Source: Todiramphus chloris collaris (taxonomy: Eukaryota > Chordata > Aves > Coraciiformes > Alcedinidae). From it: a DNA stretch of 64,000 nt. Shown here piece by piece: positions 30,299-42,172 of this stretch. The translations under genes were made by a program, and so were the position numbers. Under the pieces are notes generated by a model. It made no database searches. It saw nothing but the letters and a program-made list of their open reading frames with translations, and had not been told where the DNA came from. The DNA lies in the NCBI GenBank assembly GCA_025345505.1, contig JANVCC010009895.1:1080530-1144529 (forward strand). Reading direction: 5' to 3'. Numbering within the stretch: position 1 is the stretch's first letter; every line of letters starts with the position of its first letter.

Positions 30299-32176
30299 CA
30301 AAGTAATCAAAGCCATCCTCTTGATGCCAGAAGTCACAAGCTTCCAGACGGCACCATCATGGGAATCTCCATTTCCTGACCCAATGCACACAAATGCTAC
30401 TTGTCCCTCTAGTACAGTTGGGCATTCAGGCCTTTGTATCTGTGGGATATTAGAGATGTTCTGGTGAGCAGTACTTATCCAGGCCTCTCTCCAGCATCTT
30501 TCCTAGTCAGTTAGCTGGAGACAAGAGCTCAAAGCACCCTTTTATCAGGAATAGCTGACAGAACTCATTAGAATTCGCTAGATCTTTCTAGAAATTAAGT
30601 CCTCCTGAAGCTATCTTTTCCTGGCAGCAGTAGGTGCCCTGAATTTCTTCAAAGACTTCCCAGGGGTCCTTCAATGACTCAGAAGAAGTTCCCATAAGAT
30701 CTAGAGAATCTACAGACAGAGCCTGGAAATTGCTGTGCAAACTGCTCTATCTGTTGGCTGCCTGTTAGATGTCATAATTTAGTCATGGGTTCGGGTTTTT
30801 TTCCTCTTCTTTATGCAGATACAAATATTTGCAATTTTCATTAGTAAGAACATTCAGGTGAAGAGATTTGAGATTATGCTGTAGGAAGGCAAGTGTTGAA
30901 ATCATTACCATTCAGGAAACTACAGCACCCTATTGAACTTGTGTAAGAAACTTTAACTGGCAACACTCAAAAACTTGGTATTTAAATAGCAAGTCCACAG
31001 AATATATAACACTAGCAAAAACATAGCAATACTGTTTGGAAGATTAAATACATCAGATAAATAAGCAGGGAACATGAAGAGATCTTTCTCTCTGTGTACG
31101 CATCTTTGTCTTTGTATCTTCCTTCAGACAAGGATTGTTATTTTCCATTAATTAATAATTGCACAAAAATCCCTATGATAACCAATTGTTATTAAGGTGA
31201 AAAAACAGTGAAATGTAAAGAAATGCCAACATTAGAATATGCAACTTCAAGTCACTTTTTGATGTATATACATGGTTATAAAGTGCTTAATTATTTCAGT
31301 TCTGGTTTTATTCACAAGGTCCATTTCCCCGGTGAGCACTGAATAAATGAAGTTCACTTATTTTACATATCTTCCATATCTTATTTTCTCTCAGTTGTCA
31401 AGTGGAAAAGCTGCAACTTAGTTATTCTACAGTATTCAAACCCAGCTCAGAAACTAAAAATAAAATATTGTCTATATTCTTTTTGTTTATGTTCCTTATC
31501 TACGATGTCATATAATCCAAATTTATGTACATCAGTTTAACCACAATCTCCCATCTTTTCCCCATCTAACTTACTTGGAAACTAAAGATGCCAAAGCTCC
31601 AAAAATTTTCTAGTGGTATTAAAAATGCAGTTGAGTTTAACTGAGCACGGTAATAAATTCATCACTAACTAATAAGTGCTTACACCATTTAGGCACTTAT
31701 TTACCCTTGAAGTTGTTTGGGATCTAGACACCAGCATCTTCCAAGTATCTTTAAAAGTCTCAATTTCTCCTCCGAGTAGATAAATTCTGACCTGCTTACA
31801 TCCCAGAATTATTCTTTCCAATCAGATTGCGTAAGACACAAGTAGGCTGCCTCCCCAACTCCTATGAGCTCATTTGTCTTTCTGAAAAATGATGTAGTCT
31901 TAAATGGAGGGCAGTGGCTGTCTCCATTTATACCATCCTCAATTCTGTGCCTTTAGTCATTCTTTACAGTTGTTCCAAGCATGTAATTGAACTTCGTTTA
32001 ATGGAATGAGATTTGAATCCTTCACTTCACTTTCATGTTGAGCACTTGGCCAGTAGACTATACAAAGAACTTTGTTTCTTTACATTTTAAAACAGTGTGT
32101 CCACAGCATCTTCCTATGAGGGAAAAATATGTGCAACATGCAATAGTCATACCCCGATATATGGACTTCCTCGGAA
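30299..32176. other. Unique-looking A/T-rich DNA without recognised gene
   Basis: I find no long open frame, no retroelement words and no RNA gene in these 1.9 kb. It is the longest stretch that may be old host DNA. Confidence 0.55.
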
Positions 32177-32185
32177 TTCCTCTGT

Positions 32186-32414
32186 TGTGATTAACGTGTC
32201 CTATCCTCAGTGCCGAAATGCCGGGAGACACCGAGGGTCCATTGTCAGACTCAGACTCTCATAGACAGGAAGGCAAAATGTCGTTTTATTGAAGGCTACA
32301 GGCACTTATATACCAGTAACAGAGCCAGCCCTTCGTGGGTGGTATCCTACCTGGTTTCTACATTTCCGTTACAGCACGTGATCTTCCGCATCGCCACATC
32401 CCTATACTACCACA
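32186..32414 (-). mobile_element. E7 3' LTR
   Basis: In minus sense TGTGGTAGTATAGGG to TTAATCACA. TATATAAGTGCC and AATAAAACG are the TATA and polyadenylation sites. GGAGGGGGGGAAT (32415-32427) is the polypurine tract. Confidence 0.92.
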
Positions 32415-32448
32415 ATTCCCCCCCCTCCATGCCAGTGAAGATACAATA

Positions 32449-32930
32449 TCAAGTGCATTGGTGATGATAGTCAGTCATGTGAGCTAACAAGACATACTGT
32501 GCCTCTACTGTGTCTAAGTGAGACTTAATAAATGCCACTAGTCTGTTAAGAACGCAAGGTCCAAAAGTTAAAGGTAGCAGCAAGATAAGAAGAGGACCAG
32601 AAAGAGTGGATAACAAAATGGTTATCCAGGGTGATTGGAATCCCCAGTGTCCCATTTGGCAGTGACACAATGTGGACCTTTCCAGCGATTCAGTACGGTT
32701 GGGCCCATCAATTGGCATACCGTGACGTTGAAGGAGGGAGCACCCGGAGTCACTATAGACTGGAGTGTTTGCGATTCTTGAGGTTGTATCAGCGTCCAGT
32801 TGTACGAGCGATCACCGTTGACCAAGGACACCAAAACCAGTAGCAGTACTAAAAGGCTCCAGATCCTTCCTTTTCCCTGTAGTAGAATCTAAAGGCATGC
32901 ATTATCATTGTGGTTAAAGTCAGGTTGATA
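32449..32930 (-). pseudogene. E7: env remnant (signal and start of SU fused to TM anchor)
   Basis: In minus sense a hydrophobic leader precedes [14 protein letters not shown] and a short surface piece ([17 protein letters not shown]). A frame change then leads directly to [20 protein letters not shown], a gamma/D-type TM anchor with cytoplasmic tail. Most of SU and the ectodomain of TM, including CX6CC, are deleted. It lies between the repeat segment and the polypurine tract. Confidence 0.75.
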
Positions 32931-32959
32931 CATCTCGCAGGGACCTGCCTAACTTCTGG

Positions 32960-33440
32960 TTCCACAATTCCCCCCTTTTTGTTTAAAGACGAAAAAGAGA
33001 TCCTTAGTAATCGTCTATGGGTAGCCTTGCAGAAAGGAGAACAAATGCAGCATAAGGGATCTGCTTGGTAATGGCCAGTTACCAGAGTCTAAACCGAATG
33101 CTGATAAGGGGTCGGTCCGGTAATGGCCAGTTACCAGACAGAGCCCAAATTGGATGCTGACAAGGGGTCGGTCCGGTAATGGCCAGTTACTGGACAGAGC
33201 CCAAATCAGATGCTGCTTTAAAGTGGGTGGAGTCTCCAGTGATGCCATAGGAAATACATCTAGCAAACAAATTCTACATCACAATTCTATCAGGTACTAA
33301 TCTTAAATAGAAATTTACATCAGTTATTAATTCTAAAATAGCCTTAAGGGCTTTAACTTTCTGACTCCATAACAAAGAAACTTAAAGTTCAGTCTCTGCT
33401 TGTAGAAGGACCATCCCAGTCTCTGCCTGTAGACAGACCA
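32960..33440 (-). repeat. E7 copy of the E6-type post-pol segment with three palindromic repeats
   Basis: The segment matches E6 22741-23111, including CCACAATTCCCCCC(T)n, the same as the E6 polypurine tract with the first LTR bases. Repeat units start at 33067, 33119 and 33175, each opening GGTAATGGCCAGTTAC. In E7 it is followed by env sequence, not by an E6-type LTR. Confidence 0.85.
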
Positions 33441-33441
33441 T

Positions 33442-36154
33442 CTACCTGACGGTTGGTGTCCTGGCCATCACCAGAAGGATCATTTGGTTGACTGTTGGCA
33501 TTCTGGTCGTCATCAGGAGGGCCTGCATTCTGGTCTGTATTTGGAAGTTGCCTGTTTGCCCCTGGCGCTGCAGGTCAGGGCGAACGCATCTTGCAGGTAG
33601 CCACCATACTTCTAGTTCATCAGGATGAGATACAGCTGCATATCCTCGACCAAGAACAACCAGTGTCCACCCAGGTGACCATATATCTGTTCCTGGAAAA
33701 CATACTAACACCTTTGGCTTGACCTCGGTCGTGGGAAGATTATAGTGTTTTTTCATGGGCATACAGTCTATTCCATGTCTATCAAATTGATTCCAGAGAT
33801 AAGACAACATTCTGCTGATCTAAAGAGACAAGTGATTTCTTTTCTATGATGCGATTTAAAGATTCTTTCAATGTACGGTGAGCACGCTCTATAATTGCCT
33901 GCCCTGTCGAATTATAGGGGATACCGTGTGTGATGATAATATTCCAACGATGTGCCCAGTTTTTTACAGATTGGGCCACAAAATTTGGTCCGTTGTCTGT
34001 TTTGATGCTATCGGGCTTTCCCAGCCACGCCATAGCTGTCTGCCAATGCATTATTGTCTCTGTCACACGGGCTCTCCTTTTAGCTGTAACAACTAAGACG
34101 CCACTATAGGTATCAATAGTTACAAACAGATTAGAATTTGGCTTAAAAGGTTCATAAACTGTAACATCTGTCTGCCAAATCGCTGCGGGAGCTAGTCCCC
34201 GCGGGTTGACTCCCATTTGCCATAACGGTGATGTCTGACAGTGTGGACACATTGCTACGATTTCTCGAGCTTGTGAAAATGATATCCCTGCAGTTTTTGC
34301 TAAGCTCTTTGCTCCCATATGCAACTCTTCATGCAATATTCGGGCTTGCTGTAAAGTCCACACACCCTTTGCCGATAAGTCTGCCTTGTCATTCCCTTCT
34401 TTATAGATACTGGGGTAGTCTATATGACTGTTTGTGTGCATAATTGCGCATGCTTGTGTTCGATTCTGTAGCACTGCATCTAGCATTACTGCAGTCTCGG
34501 AGTATGGTATTCCTGATGTTGACATTGATGAAATTAATTTGTATACATAATAAGAATCTGTTATTATATTCACGATGAGGTTTCTGTTCTATCGTAATGC
34601 CATCTCTACAGCTTTTGCTTCTAACCACTGCAATGATCTACTTTTTTCAGTATATGTATGTTTCTTCCACTCCCTGTCCTCCTGCCATACCACCTCCGCT
34701 GTTGATGTTAGAGAAGATGCATCGGTAAAATATGTGGGGCCATCATTTGCTTTGTCACTTACACGCTGTGTAAGATCAGTGTTAAATGTACTTAATTGCT
34801 GTACCCATTCGATACATTCTAAACATTGAACCTGTCCAGGATAATCTGCTAATGCGATTTGCGGGGCTGGTGAAAGGTTTAAAGCCTTTTCAAAACTACT
34901 GGATGTACACTGCATTACAATGACAATAGGCTCTCTTCCGAAGGTAGCCTGCACAGTTAAACGGGTCTTAGTGATCATGTCTGCCAGCATAGTTGGCCAG
35001 ATGACAAATGCCCTTTTTCCTGATGTCATAAACCATGTCAAAGCTGTAAATCTTTGACATCCCTCCCAGGCTACCTTTTGACCCAGGTACCCAATCATAC
35101 CCTGTTTGGTGCTTCCCATAAGAGCTAGGACATCTAATTTCAAATTAATGCAGGCTACATGGCTATCAATCATAAGTTGTAGTATGTTCTCAAGGCAGAG
35201 TCGTATGTCTGAGGTGAGTGTGTCCTGTGGGTACTTGTTTCCCTGTAGTAAAGTATACAACGGTTGCATCATGTCCTGTGTGATTGGAATAAATTCCTAA
35301 TCCATTGTATACTACCTACTATTTGCTGAATATCTTGAATTGTTCATGGCTCAGTGTGTATTTTTATAGTCTGTGGTTTCACATCCTCAGGCCCAATGTA
35401 CATGCGTAAATATTTCACCCCTGGTGAACGTTGGACCTTTGCCTCAGCTATTGTTAAATTTGCCTTTCTCAGCTCATCTTTTACATGAGCCAAGATTAGC
35501 TCTGCCGTATCTTGTTGCTGTGCTGCTATCAAGATGTCATCCATATAGTGTATCAGCAATGCTGTAGGCCCAAACCTCTTTCTGGTCACCTTTATAACAC
35601 TATCTACATAGAGTTGACAGAGCGTCGGTGAATTTTTAATTCCCTGAAGCAATATTGTTCATTGATATCGTTCCATAGGCGTGATGTTGTTTATGGATGG
35701 GACAGTAAAAGCAAATCATGGTGAATCCTCAGGATGAAGTGGTATAGGAGAAAAAAAACAAAACAAAAAACCCAGTTCTTTATGTCTATACTGGTGATTG
35801 CCCAGTCCTTTGGTATCATGCTAACCTTTGGCAGACCTGGCTGCAGTGGGCCCATATCCTGCAGTTGTCCATTTGCTGCTCTTAAATCATGCAGCAATTG
35901 CCAGTGTCCTGCTGCTTTCTTTTGTATGCAAATATCAGTGTGTTCCAAGGACTTGTTAAAGGTATTATATACCTAGCTGATAATTCTCTTTGTATTATTT
36001 CATTGGCTGCTTGTATTTTTTCTTGTGTCAAGGGCCACTGTTCAACCCACACTGGCTCGTTTGTCACCCATATCATTTTGATAGGCGTCATTTGCTGCAA
36101 ATTGTCAGTGGCCCCCATTACAAATTTATTATTTTCAAATTGACCTGGGCACAA
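33442..36154 (-). pseudogene. E7: pol (RT, RNase H, integrase)
   Basis: RT begins near 36154 (NEPVWVEQWPLTQEKI, SPWNT) and is frameshifted near 35950 and 35650. YMDD is intact (HYMDDILIAA). RNase H shows TYFTDASS, WLEAKAVEMAL and NIITDSYYV. The frame 34573-33782 is open and carries the end of RNase H (HTNSHIDYP, GNDKADL) and most of integrase: HEELH...CPHC zinc ligands and QTDVTV, KTDNGPN, IIERAH as D,D,E. A C-terminal module (GRGYAAVSHPDELEVWWLPARCV) is in another frame. The last part resembles E6. Confidence 0.9.
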
Positions 36155-36558
36155 AAGTCTCTTCCTAAAAGAGGTCTACCCTCTGCTAGGACAACTGGTT
36201 TCACTGAGGCTTCTATGGGTGAACCATCAGCATCATACACTTTGAGGGTAATGAAGTCCATTGAGATTGTTGCTTGCTGTTCCCCTCCTATTCCATATAT
36301 CACTGGTCCTAGTTGTCGTGGCCATTCCTTAGACCAAATCTCTGTTGTAATTATTGTGATGTCCGCTCCTGTATCTAGCAATGCATCATAATGTATTGTC
36401 ATTGTCTTACCTCCTGCCTCTCTTGTTGCATACACGGTCAATAGCGGGAGCTGAAACAACAGAATGGTTAGAAGTGCAGCGAGTCCTCTGTCAGGCGCAG
36501 AGCTGGATCTTGCATATCGTAATATTTGATTGCCGTCTGCTCTGCTCGCAGTCCCCAT
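36118..36558 (-). CDS. E7: aspartic protease reading frame
   Basis: A 146-codon frame contains ALLDTGADITIITTEIW with the catalytic DTG, a flap-like YGIGGEQQA, and LLGRDFCAQ. The window shows no dUTPase next to it, unlike E4 and E6. It overlaps the 3' end of gag, as expected for expression by ribosomal frameshift. The protease core itself has no stop. Confidence 0.85.
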   Translation of the reverse strand: MGTASRADGNQILRYARSSSAPDRGLAALLTILLFQLPLLTVYATREAGGKTMTIHYDALLDTGADITIITTEIWSKEWPRQLGPVIYGIGGEQQATISMDFITLKVYDADGSPIEASVKPVVLAEGRPLLGRDFCAQVNLKIINL

Positions 36559-38774
36559 TGCCGTTCCTGTAACATGGCTGTTGATTGCTGGACTCCCTGG
36601 GGACGTACTAATTGTGTTAATTGTGGACAGGGCACTGGATGGCGAGCTCCCTCACCCCGGTAAAAGGGAGCCCGCCAGGCATTTCCCGATGGCCTAGATG
36701 ATCGGCAGTCATGGGCAAAGTGGCCCGATTTACCACAGTGCCAACGGAGTTGAGGGTACGGATACATACGCTTAATGCGACCAGTTTGTCTATATTGATG
36801 ACGCTCCTGTGCGGTTCCGACTTGTACCATTGGGGTTGGTGTTCCTGATGGACCTTCTTTCTCCTGCAGTGCAACTGTTCGTAGTAAATGAGGCAACGGC
36901 ATCGATGTTGACAGAGTCTGTAAAATACTTTGTGCAATCGGGTTAGCATTACTACACAAAGGCTCTAGCAATACTGCATCATGAGTAGCTGATGGCAAAT
37001 TAGAACTAACTATCGCCCTCTGAAGCCTGTCTGCAAAATCTAAAAATGGTTCATTTGGCCTTTGTTTAATGGTCATCTATGGTTCCTTTGCGCGCTCATA
37101 TTGACTCACCGCAACAAATGAGGTTCTCGCGGCTTGTGTTGTTGCTCACAGTATTCTACCACGTAAGCGTGTTTGAGCCTGCTGTGTCGCAAAGGCACCT
37201 GTGGCCATTAATTGGTCAAAAGTTACTCCATGTAATTCATGACGACAATCTGCTTCTGCTTCTTGGAGTTTTTATCTAATAAGTGTAGCCCAATGTTCTA
37301 AAAACAATGTTAATATTGAGGGTGACAACACTGCCTTAACCAAGGTCCGTACATCTTCCGGAATGACCGGTGTTGCTAATGCCATATCAATTAATAATTG
37401 GGTCTCAGGATGTGAAAGCCCGTTATTTTGAACTGATTTAAACAATGAAGTAACTACTTTGTGATCTAACGGCACCCATTCATTGTCTCCCTGTTGGTTT
37501 ACTATAACTGGGAAAGCTGTGAGGGGAGCCAAACAAATGCCCTCCAGTTTACACTTCTCTGCTATTAAAGACCAATCTGTTTCTGTCTTTTCCTTTCCAT
37601 TCTTATTGGTATCTGTGCTTTCTGTGCTTTTTTTCTACAGGGAGCTGCGATAATGGAAGTACCCTTTTCTGCTGTTGCACCATATTCTGCATTTGCCAAA
37701 CTGCTGCTTGCATTTGTTTCATAAGGGCTGTCATGGTATCTGAATTTACCACAGATTCCTCCTTTCAGCTCAACTATCTCTCCTCCAGCTTCCTCCCTTA
37801 TGTTGATTAGAGCTCTCCCTTTGATAGTTTGATAAACTCTGCCCTTGTCTTTATTTAGCAGTGTTGAGTGTGTTTTTGATCTTGCTCCTCGCTGTGTGAT
37901 AATGTGTCTAGGAAACCAGTCTGTGTCAGATAGTATGTCGCTGGCTGTGTCATCATGCCCCCTTGATTCTTCTTCCTCATCTGAGATAGAAGAAGAGGAA
38001 GTTGCCGCATCTGAATAGCTTGGTGACTGTTCTGATCGGCGCCATGTTTGGGTGTTATCCCCTGCTTTGTCCATTCTGCACAATCTGTCTCCTTGCTCCT
38101 CTCGTAACCTTTATGACCACTTTTTATGTCTTCCTAGCTCCTTTTCTGACCCTGCCGGAAGTTTTTTATGCTCTCCATCCCACACATCACTCTCCTCCAC
38201 CCTATCCTGCCCCGGCTGCTCGCGCTCCACAACCATAAATTTCTGCACTAAATCCGTCAACTCATCTGGCAGGTATAAGTGCTCGTGTTCCCGTTTCACT
38301 TTCTTATCTTCTACCGGATAACATTCCGTCCTTTTTTCTGGCAGTGGGCTGTCTGATAGTGGGCTAGGGGGAGGACTAGGTGGTTTAGATCCCCCTGCTA
38401 TTGAAGTGCCCACCTGCGTTTCCCGATCCATTCCGAGGAGCTGAGGACGCTCCACACCAAATAGAGATGCTCTCGCCGCTGCCCATATTTGAGCCTCTTC
38501 ACGTTTTTTACTCATAGCACAACATATCTCACCCCAGGTGGAACCTTACACTGTCGTGCCCAGTTTTCTCAGATTCCCAAATTTCCCTTTCAAATGTTTC
38601 CCACAATTCACGACACATAATATCTTGCGGGTTAATAATCAACCCTCTCCCCTTTATCCATAGGATGATTCCCTTAATATCCTTTCGCAGGCATTTCTCC
38701 CCTGCCTCCTTTACCCATTCTTTCAATATCTGTACCACTAAATCAACGTCGACGTCCTTTTCCAGCTTCATCAC
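36468..38774 (-). pseudogene. E7: gag (matrix to nucleocapsid), frameshifted
   Basis: Matrix (38774-38529) has VVQILKEWVKEAGEKCLRKD and LWETFEREIW. The next frame (38515-38111) has a Pro/Ser linker with PPSPPPSPLSDSPLP; a third (38083-37565) is Ser/Asp/Glu-rich. Capsid follows (37532-37272: EWVPLDHKVVTSLFKSVQNNG), then the major homology region IKQRPNEPFLDFADRLQ (37076 on) and a zinc knuckle RWHCGKSGHFAHDC, in which the first Cys is Arg. At least four frame breaks separate these parts. Confidence 0.87.
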
Positions 38775-38827
38775 CCCTCCAGAGGTTCAGCATCGTCCAG
38801 CGCACTGCCTCCGTGGATCACGTCCCG

Positions 38828-38845
38828 ATCACGTCGGGGGCACCA
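38828..38845 (-). promoter_or_regulatory. E7 primer-binding site (tRNA-Trp-like)
   Basis: In minus sense TGGTGCCCCCGACGTGAT follows the LTR after AG. It differs from the tRNA-Trp complement at one visible position. Confidence 0.85.
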
Positions 38846-38847
38846 CT

Positions 38848-39076
38848 TGTGATTAACGTGTCCTATCCTCAGTGCCGAAATGCCGGGAGACACCGAGGGT
38901 CCATTGTCAGACTCAGACTCTCATAGAGAGGAAGGCAAAATGGCGTTTTATTGAAGGCTACAGGCACTTATATACCAGTAACAGACCCAGCCCTTCGTGG
39001 GTGGTATCCTGCCTGGTTTCTACGTTTCCGTTACAACACGTGATCTTCTGCATCGCCACATCCCTATAGTACCACA
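38848..39076 (-). mobile_element. E7 5' LTR
   Basis: 229 bp, same layout as the 3' copy. At the U5 side it is followed by AG and the PBS. Confidence 0.93.
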
Positions 39077-39082
39077 TTCCTC

Positions 39083-39690
39083 CACCTAGTTTTTGACTGA
39101 AGAACATTTGTGTATGTCATATGCTCCTCACACTCAATCATCCCAAAGAGACTAAGCTCAAAAACATCCACTCTTTGGGTCTCTAATTTGAGATACTTAA
39201 GGTATTTCCATATTAGTTTTAGGATAAACTCTTGCTACCATCTTGTATTAAATGAGAGGAAGAGAAATCAAGAGCAAACATTTTTACTTAGGTGAGAGTC
39301 ATGGGTTAAAATTCGTTTAGTATTTGAAGCATTTGACAAATAAAATATTGAGAATGTGATGGAACACTCCAGTATAGGAGAGTAAACAGCATTTAGTGTG
39401 CTGGAACAAAGTAGCTGCTCCACTGACATATATTGAGATTATGTTTTTGAATAATCTGGATGTGGGCTTTTTCTTTTTATTGTGAGAAAGTTTTCTAGGA
39501 TAAAAAAAGGGGCCTCAGGATTTCTCTCTGTGATAAGAAGATTATTTAGAGTGGTAGCAGGATTGCTTGATGTCCTTTATGGTTACATTAGACTGCACTT
39601 ATTTAGGTCATATATACAGCACTGTCATGTCCAGATATATTATATAATGGAGTTGGGGATATCCAGAAGGAGAAGGTTCCCTATAGATTC
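39083..39690. other. No recognised feature
   Basis: Flanking DNA between E7 and a CR1 copy. A short open frame at 39482-39694 has no motif I can place. Confidence 0.5.
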
Positions 39691-40538
39691 TTGATGTGCT
39701 ATGGACATTCACCCTGATGTAAAAGCAGATATGAAATCATCTGCCCAGTATCTGATGGAGAAATCATGGGTATTTCCCACTGAAGACAATAACAGTAAAG
39801 GACCTCTAGTACTGAATGCCTTCTTTGCCTCAGTCTTCAATAGTCAGACCAATTATTCTCAGGGTATTCAGCACCCTGAGCTAGAGGACCGTGATGGAGA
39901 GCAGAGTAAACCACCCATGATACAGGAGGAAACAGTTAATGACCTGCTACGCCAACTGGACACTCACAAGTCTATGGGGCCAGACAGGATCCAAATGAGA
40001 GTGCTAATCGAGCTGGCACAGGAGCTCGCCAAGCCTCTCTCCATCATTTATCAACAGTACTGGTTAACAGGGGAAGTCACAGAAGACTGGAGGATCGCCA
40101 ATGTGACACCCATCTACAAGAACAGCCAGAAGAATGATCCAGGGAACTACAGGCTGTCATCCTGACCTTGGTGCCTGGGAAGATTATGGAGAGGTTCAAC
40201 TTGGGTGTATTCACTCATCATGTTGACGACAACCAAAGGATCAGGCCCAGCCAGCGTGGGTTCAGGAAAGGCAGATCCTCTTTAATGAACCTGATCTCCT
40301 TCTATGACCAGGTGACCTACCTAGTGGATGAGAGAAAGGCTGTGGATGTTGTCTACCTAGACTTCAGTAAGGCTTTCATGCTGTCTCCCCCAGCATACTG
40401 CAGGAGAAGTTGGCAACTCATGACTTGGACAGGTGTACTTTTTGCTGGGTTAAAAACTGGCTGGATGGCCGAGCCCAGACAGTTGTGGTGAATGGAGCAA
40501 AATACAGTTGGCATCAGGTCACTAGCGATGTTCACCAG
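39691..40538 (+). pseudogene. CR1 ORF2 fragment (linker and RT N-terminus)
   Basis: On the + strand the frame reads NAFFASVFNSQTN, GEQSKPPMIQEETVNDLLRQ, DTHKSMGPDRI and TGEVTEDWRIANVTPIYK, the conserved CR1 RT start. After a stop near 40163 it continues with QRGFRKGRSSLMNL and [10 protein letters not shown], which holds the first RT Asp. A solo LTR interrupts it at 40539. Confidence 0.92.
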
Positions 40539-40891
40539 TGTGGATGCTGAAAAGCTGCTAGCAGAGGGATTTTCTCAGGTTCTCACAATATTCAGTGAGA
40601 GTCCTGCCTTTCTCACACAAGTTATGAGAAACAGTAGGATGGTTTTTGTAAGTTGCGCCAACACCTGGTGTTTTGCTAAGTTCTGTTTATGGTACATTGG
40701 AAAAATATTTTGAAATGGGTGTTGTAGAACTTTAGCCAATCATCCTAGGAGATGGGTGATCACTGACCAATCGCCCTATGGGGCTAGGGTATATAAAACA
40801 GGGTTATAAATTAATAAAGTTGATTCTTTTGCCTCCTCTTGCTGAATTTATGTGTTGCTGCATCTCTCTGCTCCCAGTATAAACAGTGACA
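40539..40891 (+). mobile_element. Solo class II LTR of the E6 family, TSD CACCAG
   Basis: 353 bp from TGTGGATGCTG to CAGTGACA with perfect TSD CACCAG (40533-40538, 40892-40897). The GTATATAAAACA and AATAAAG sites are kept. CR1 continues on both sides. Confidence 0.94.
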
Positions 40892-40984
40892 CACCAGGGC
40901 TCAGCTTTGGGCCCAGTCTTGTTTAATATCTTTATTGATGATCTGGATGAGGGGATCAAGTGTACCCTCAACAAGTTTGCAGAG
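40892..40984 (+). repeat. CR1 RT continuation
   Basis: Reads GLSFGPSLV-type and [19 protein letters not shown], the CR1 RT region that contains the DDLDEG block. It stops at 40984 against an LTR. Confidence 0.88.
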
Positions 40985-41454
40985 TCTGGTGGGTTGACCC
41001 TGGCATGACACCAGGTGCCCACCAAGCCCTTCTATCACACCCCCCAACCCCCTTCAGCACGGCATGCAGGGAGAGAATAAGACGCATAGCAAAGCGGTGT
41101 GGGTTATGATAGATAAGATGTTATTCTCTACTTCCCATCCGCAGGCAATGTCGGGCCAAGTCCAGGAAGCAGGGCTCCAGGAACACGTAGCGGCTGCTTG
41201 GAGGACAAAGGAGGATGCCCCCCCATCCTCCTCCTGCCCTCTCCCTTTATAGTTGAGCTGACGTCATATGGTATGGAATATCCCACTGGTCAGCTCAGGT
41301 TTGCTGTATCCTCTCCCCGATCTTGCCCCCCCAGCCTCTGGTGCCGTGTGAGCACTGGCAGTCATAACACGGGTGTGTTATCAACACCCTCCAGCTCCCA
41401 GTGCTGCAGCATGAGGGCTGGATGGGGAAAAGCAGCTCAGCCAGACCCACTATA
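40985..41454 (-). repeat. LTR related to 5747-6214 (minus sense)
   Basis: In minus sense it runs from TATAGTGGGTCTGG to CAACCCACCAGA and contains GGAATATTCCATACC, TGACGTCA-like ACGTCA and CTATAAAGGG. Flanks (CAGAG, CAAGG) do not form a clear TSD, and the two sides are CR1 and a class I pol, so the boundary has been rearranged. Confidence 0.75.
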
Positions 41455-41590
41455 CAAGGTCATCAGAAAAGAATCTTGGATCCACTACACCAGAGTCAAG
41501 CCATCTCCTGCCCCTCTGCAAGATTGGTGGACTATCAAACCAACTGAAAACCCATTGAAGCTCACCATTAAAAAGGAACTTTGTGTGTAA
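41455..41590 (+). pseudogene. E8: class I integrase C-terminus
   Basis: The frame reads VIRKESWIHYTRVKPSPAPL, the end of the integrase SH3-like module, and stops at 41588. It is comparable to the E5 tail (WIHHTRVKK). Everything upstream in pol is missing. Confidence 0.8.
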
Positions 41591-41594
41591 AATA

Positions 41595-42126
41595 ATGACA
41601 ATTTGTAAACTTATGGTGATCGGGTTGAGTTTAATAACCACCTTGAGGTCAGGTCTGGGAAATCTATGGGAATATTACCTACAGATAAAACTAATGAGGA
41701 AAGTAACAAAAGCAGCAAATTTAAGCAATTGCTGTATATTTACTCATATGCCAGAACATAGAAAAAAGGAAGTAGCAGAAGTTGGGATCATACCGACACA
41801 AAATCAAATGGGTCCAGATATGCTTCTAGCCTCCCAAGGAGGGGAATGTACACTTGTAATTAGTAGTTGTGTATATATAGATCAAAACCAAAAAGTAGAA
41901 ACCCACCTAGAAGCAACAAGTTAAAGTATTACATGAAGTGCAAAAAGACAATACTTCATGGGGATTTCAAGAATTATGGGAAAAGCTAACATCCTGGTTC
42001 CCCAACCTATCTCAGTGGGCCAAAAGACTTATACAAAGAATAATCATAGTTATCATAGTGGTTTTATGTGTTTATGTATTGTTGCAATGCACAAGAGGTT
42101 GTACAAAATTACCTTGCAAAAAATAG
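41595..42126 (+). pseudogene. E8: class I env with large internal deletion
   Basis: The ATG at 41595 overlaps the integrase end and gives a signal-like MVIGLSLITTL. CCIFTHMPE corresponds to the SU CWVCTHLPE block of E2, but the CWVC motif is lost. The sequence then jumps to GGECTLVISSC, the TM CX6C(C) region, and after stops to SWGFQELWEKLTSW and the anchor IIIVIIVVLCVYVLLQC. Most of SU and the fusion peptide are therefore deleted. Confidence 0.82.
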
Positions 42127-42172
42127 AAGATGTCAAATGGGGATGAGTATTCCAAAGGAATCTTTGAAAGCC

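Larger units (their letters stand above)
32177..39082 (-). mobile_element. E7: class II provirus with env remnant
   Basis: A minus-strand provirus with 229-bp LTRs (32186-32414 and 38848-39076). TTCCTC occurs at 32177-32182 and 39077-39082, giving a 6-bp TSD, with three extra bases (TGT) between the left TSD and the LTR. In minus sense the order is LTR, PBS, gag, protease, pol, repeat segment, env remnant, polypurine tract, LTR. LTRs differ at about 8 positions by eye. Confidence 0.88.

Noticed and set aside
30299-32176. Host exons
   Set aside because: No open frame with splice sites or recognisable domain could be supported.
33067-33225. CRISPR array
   Set aside because: Units of 52-56 bases are near-identical throughout, with no unique spacers, and lie inside a provirus.
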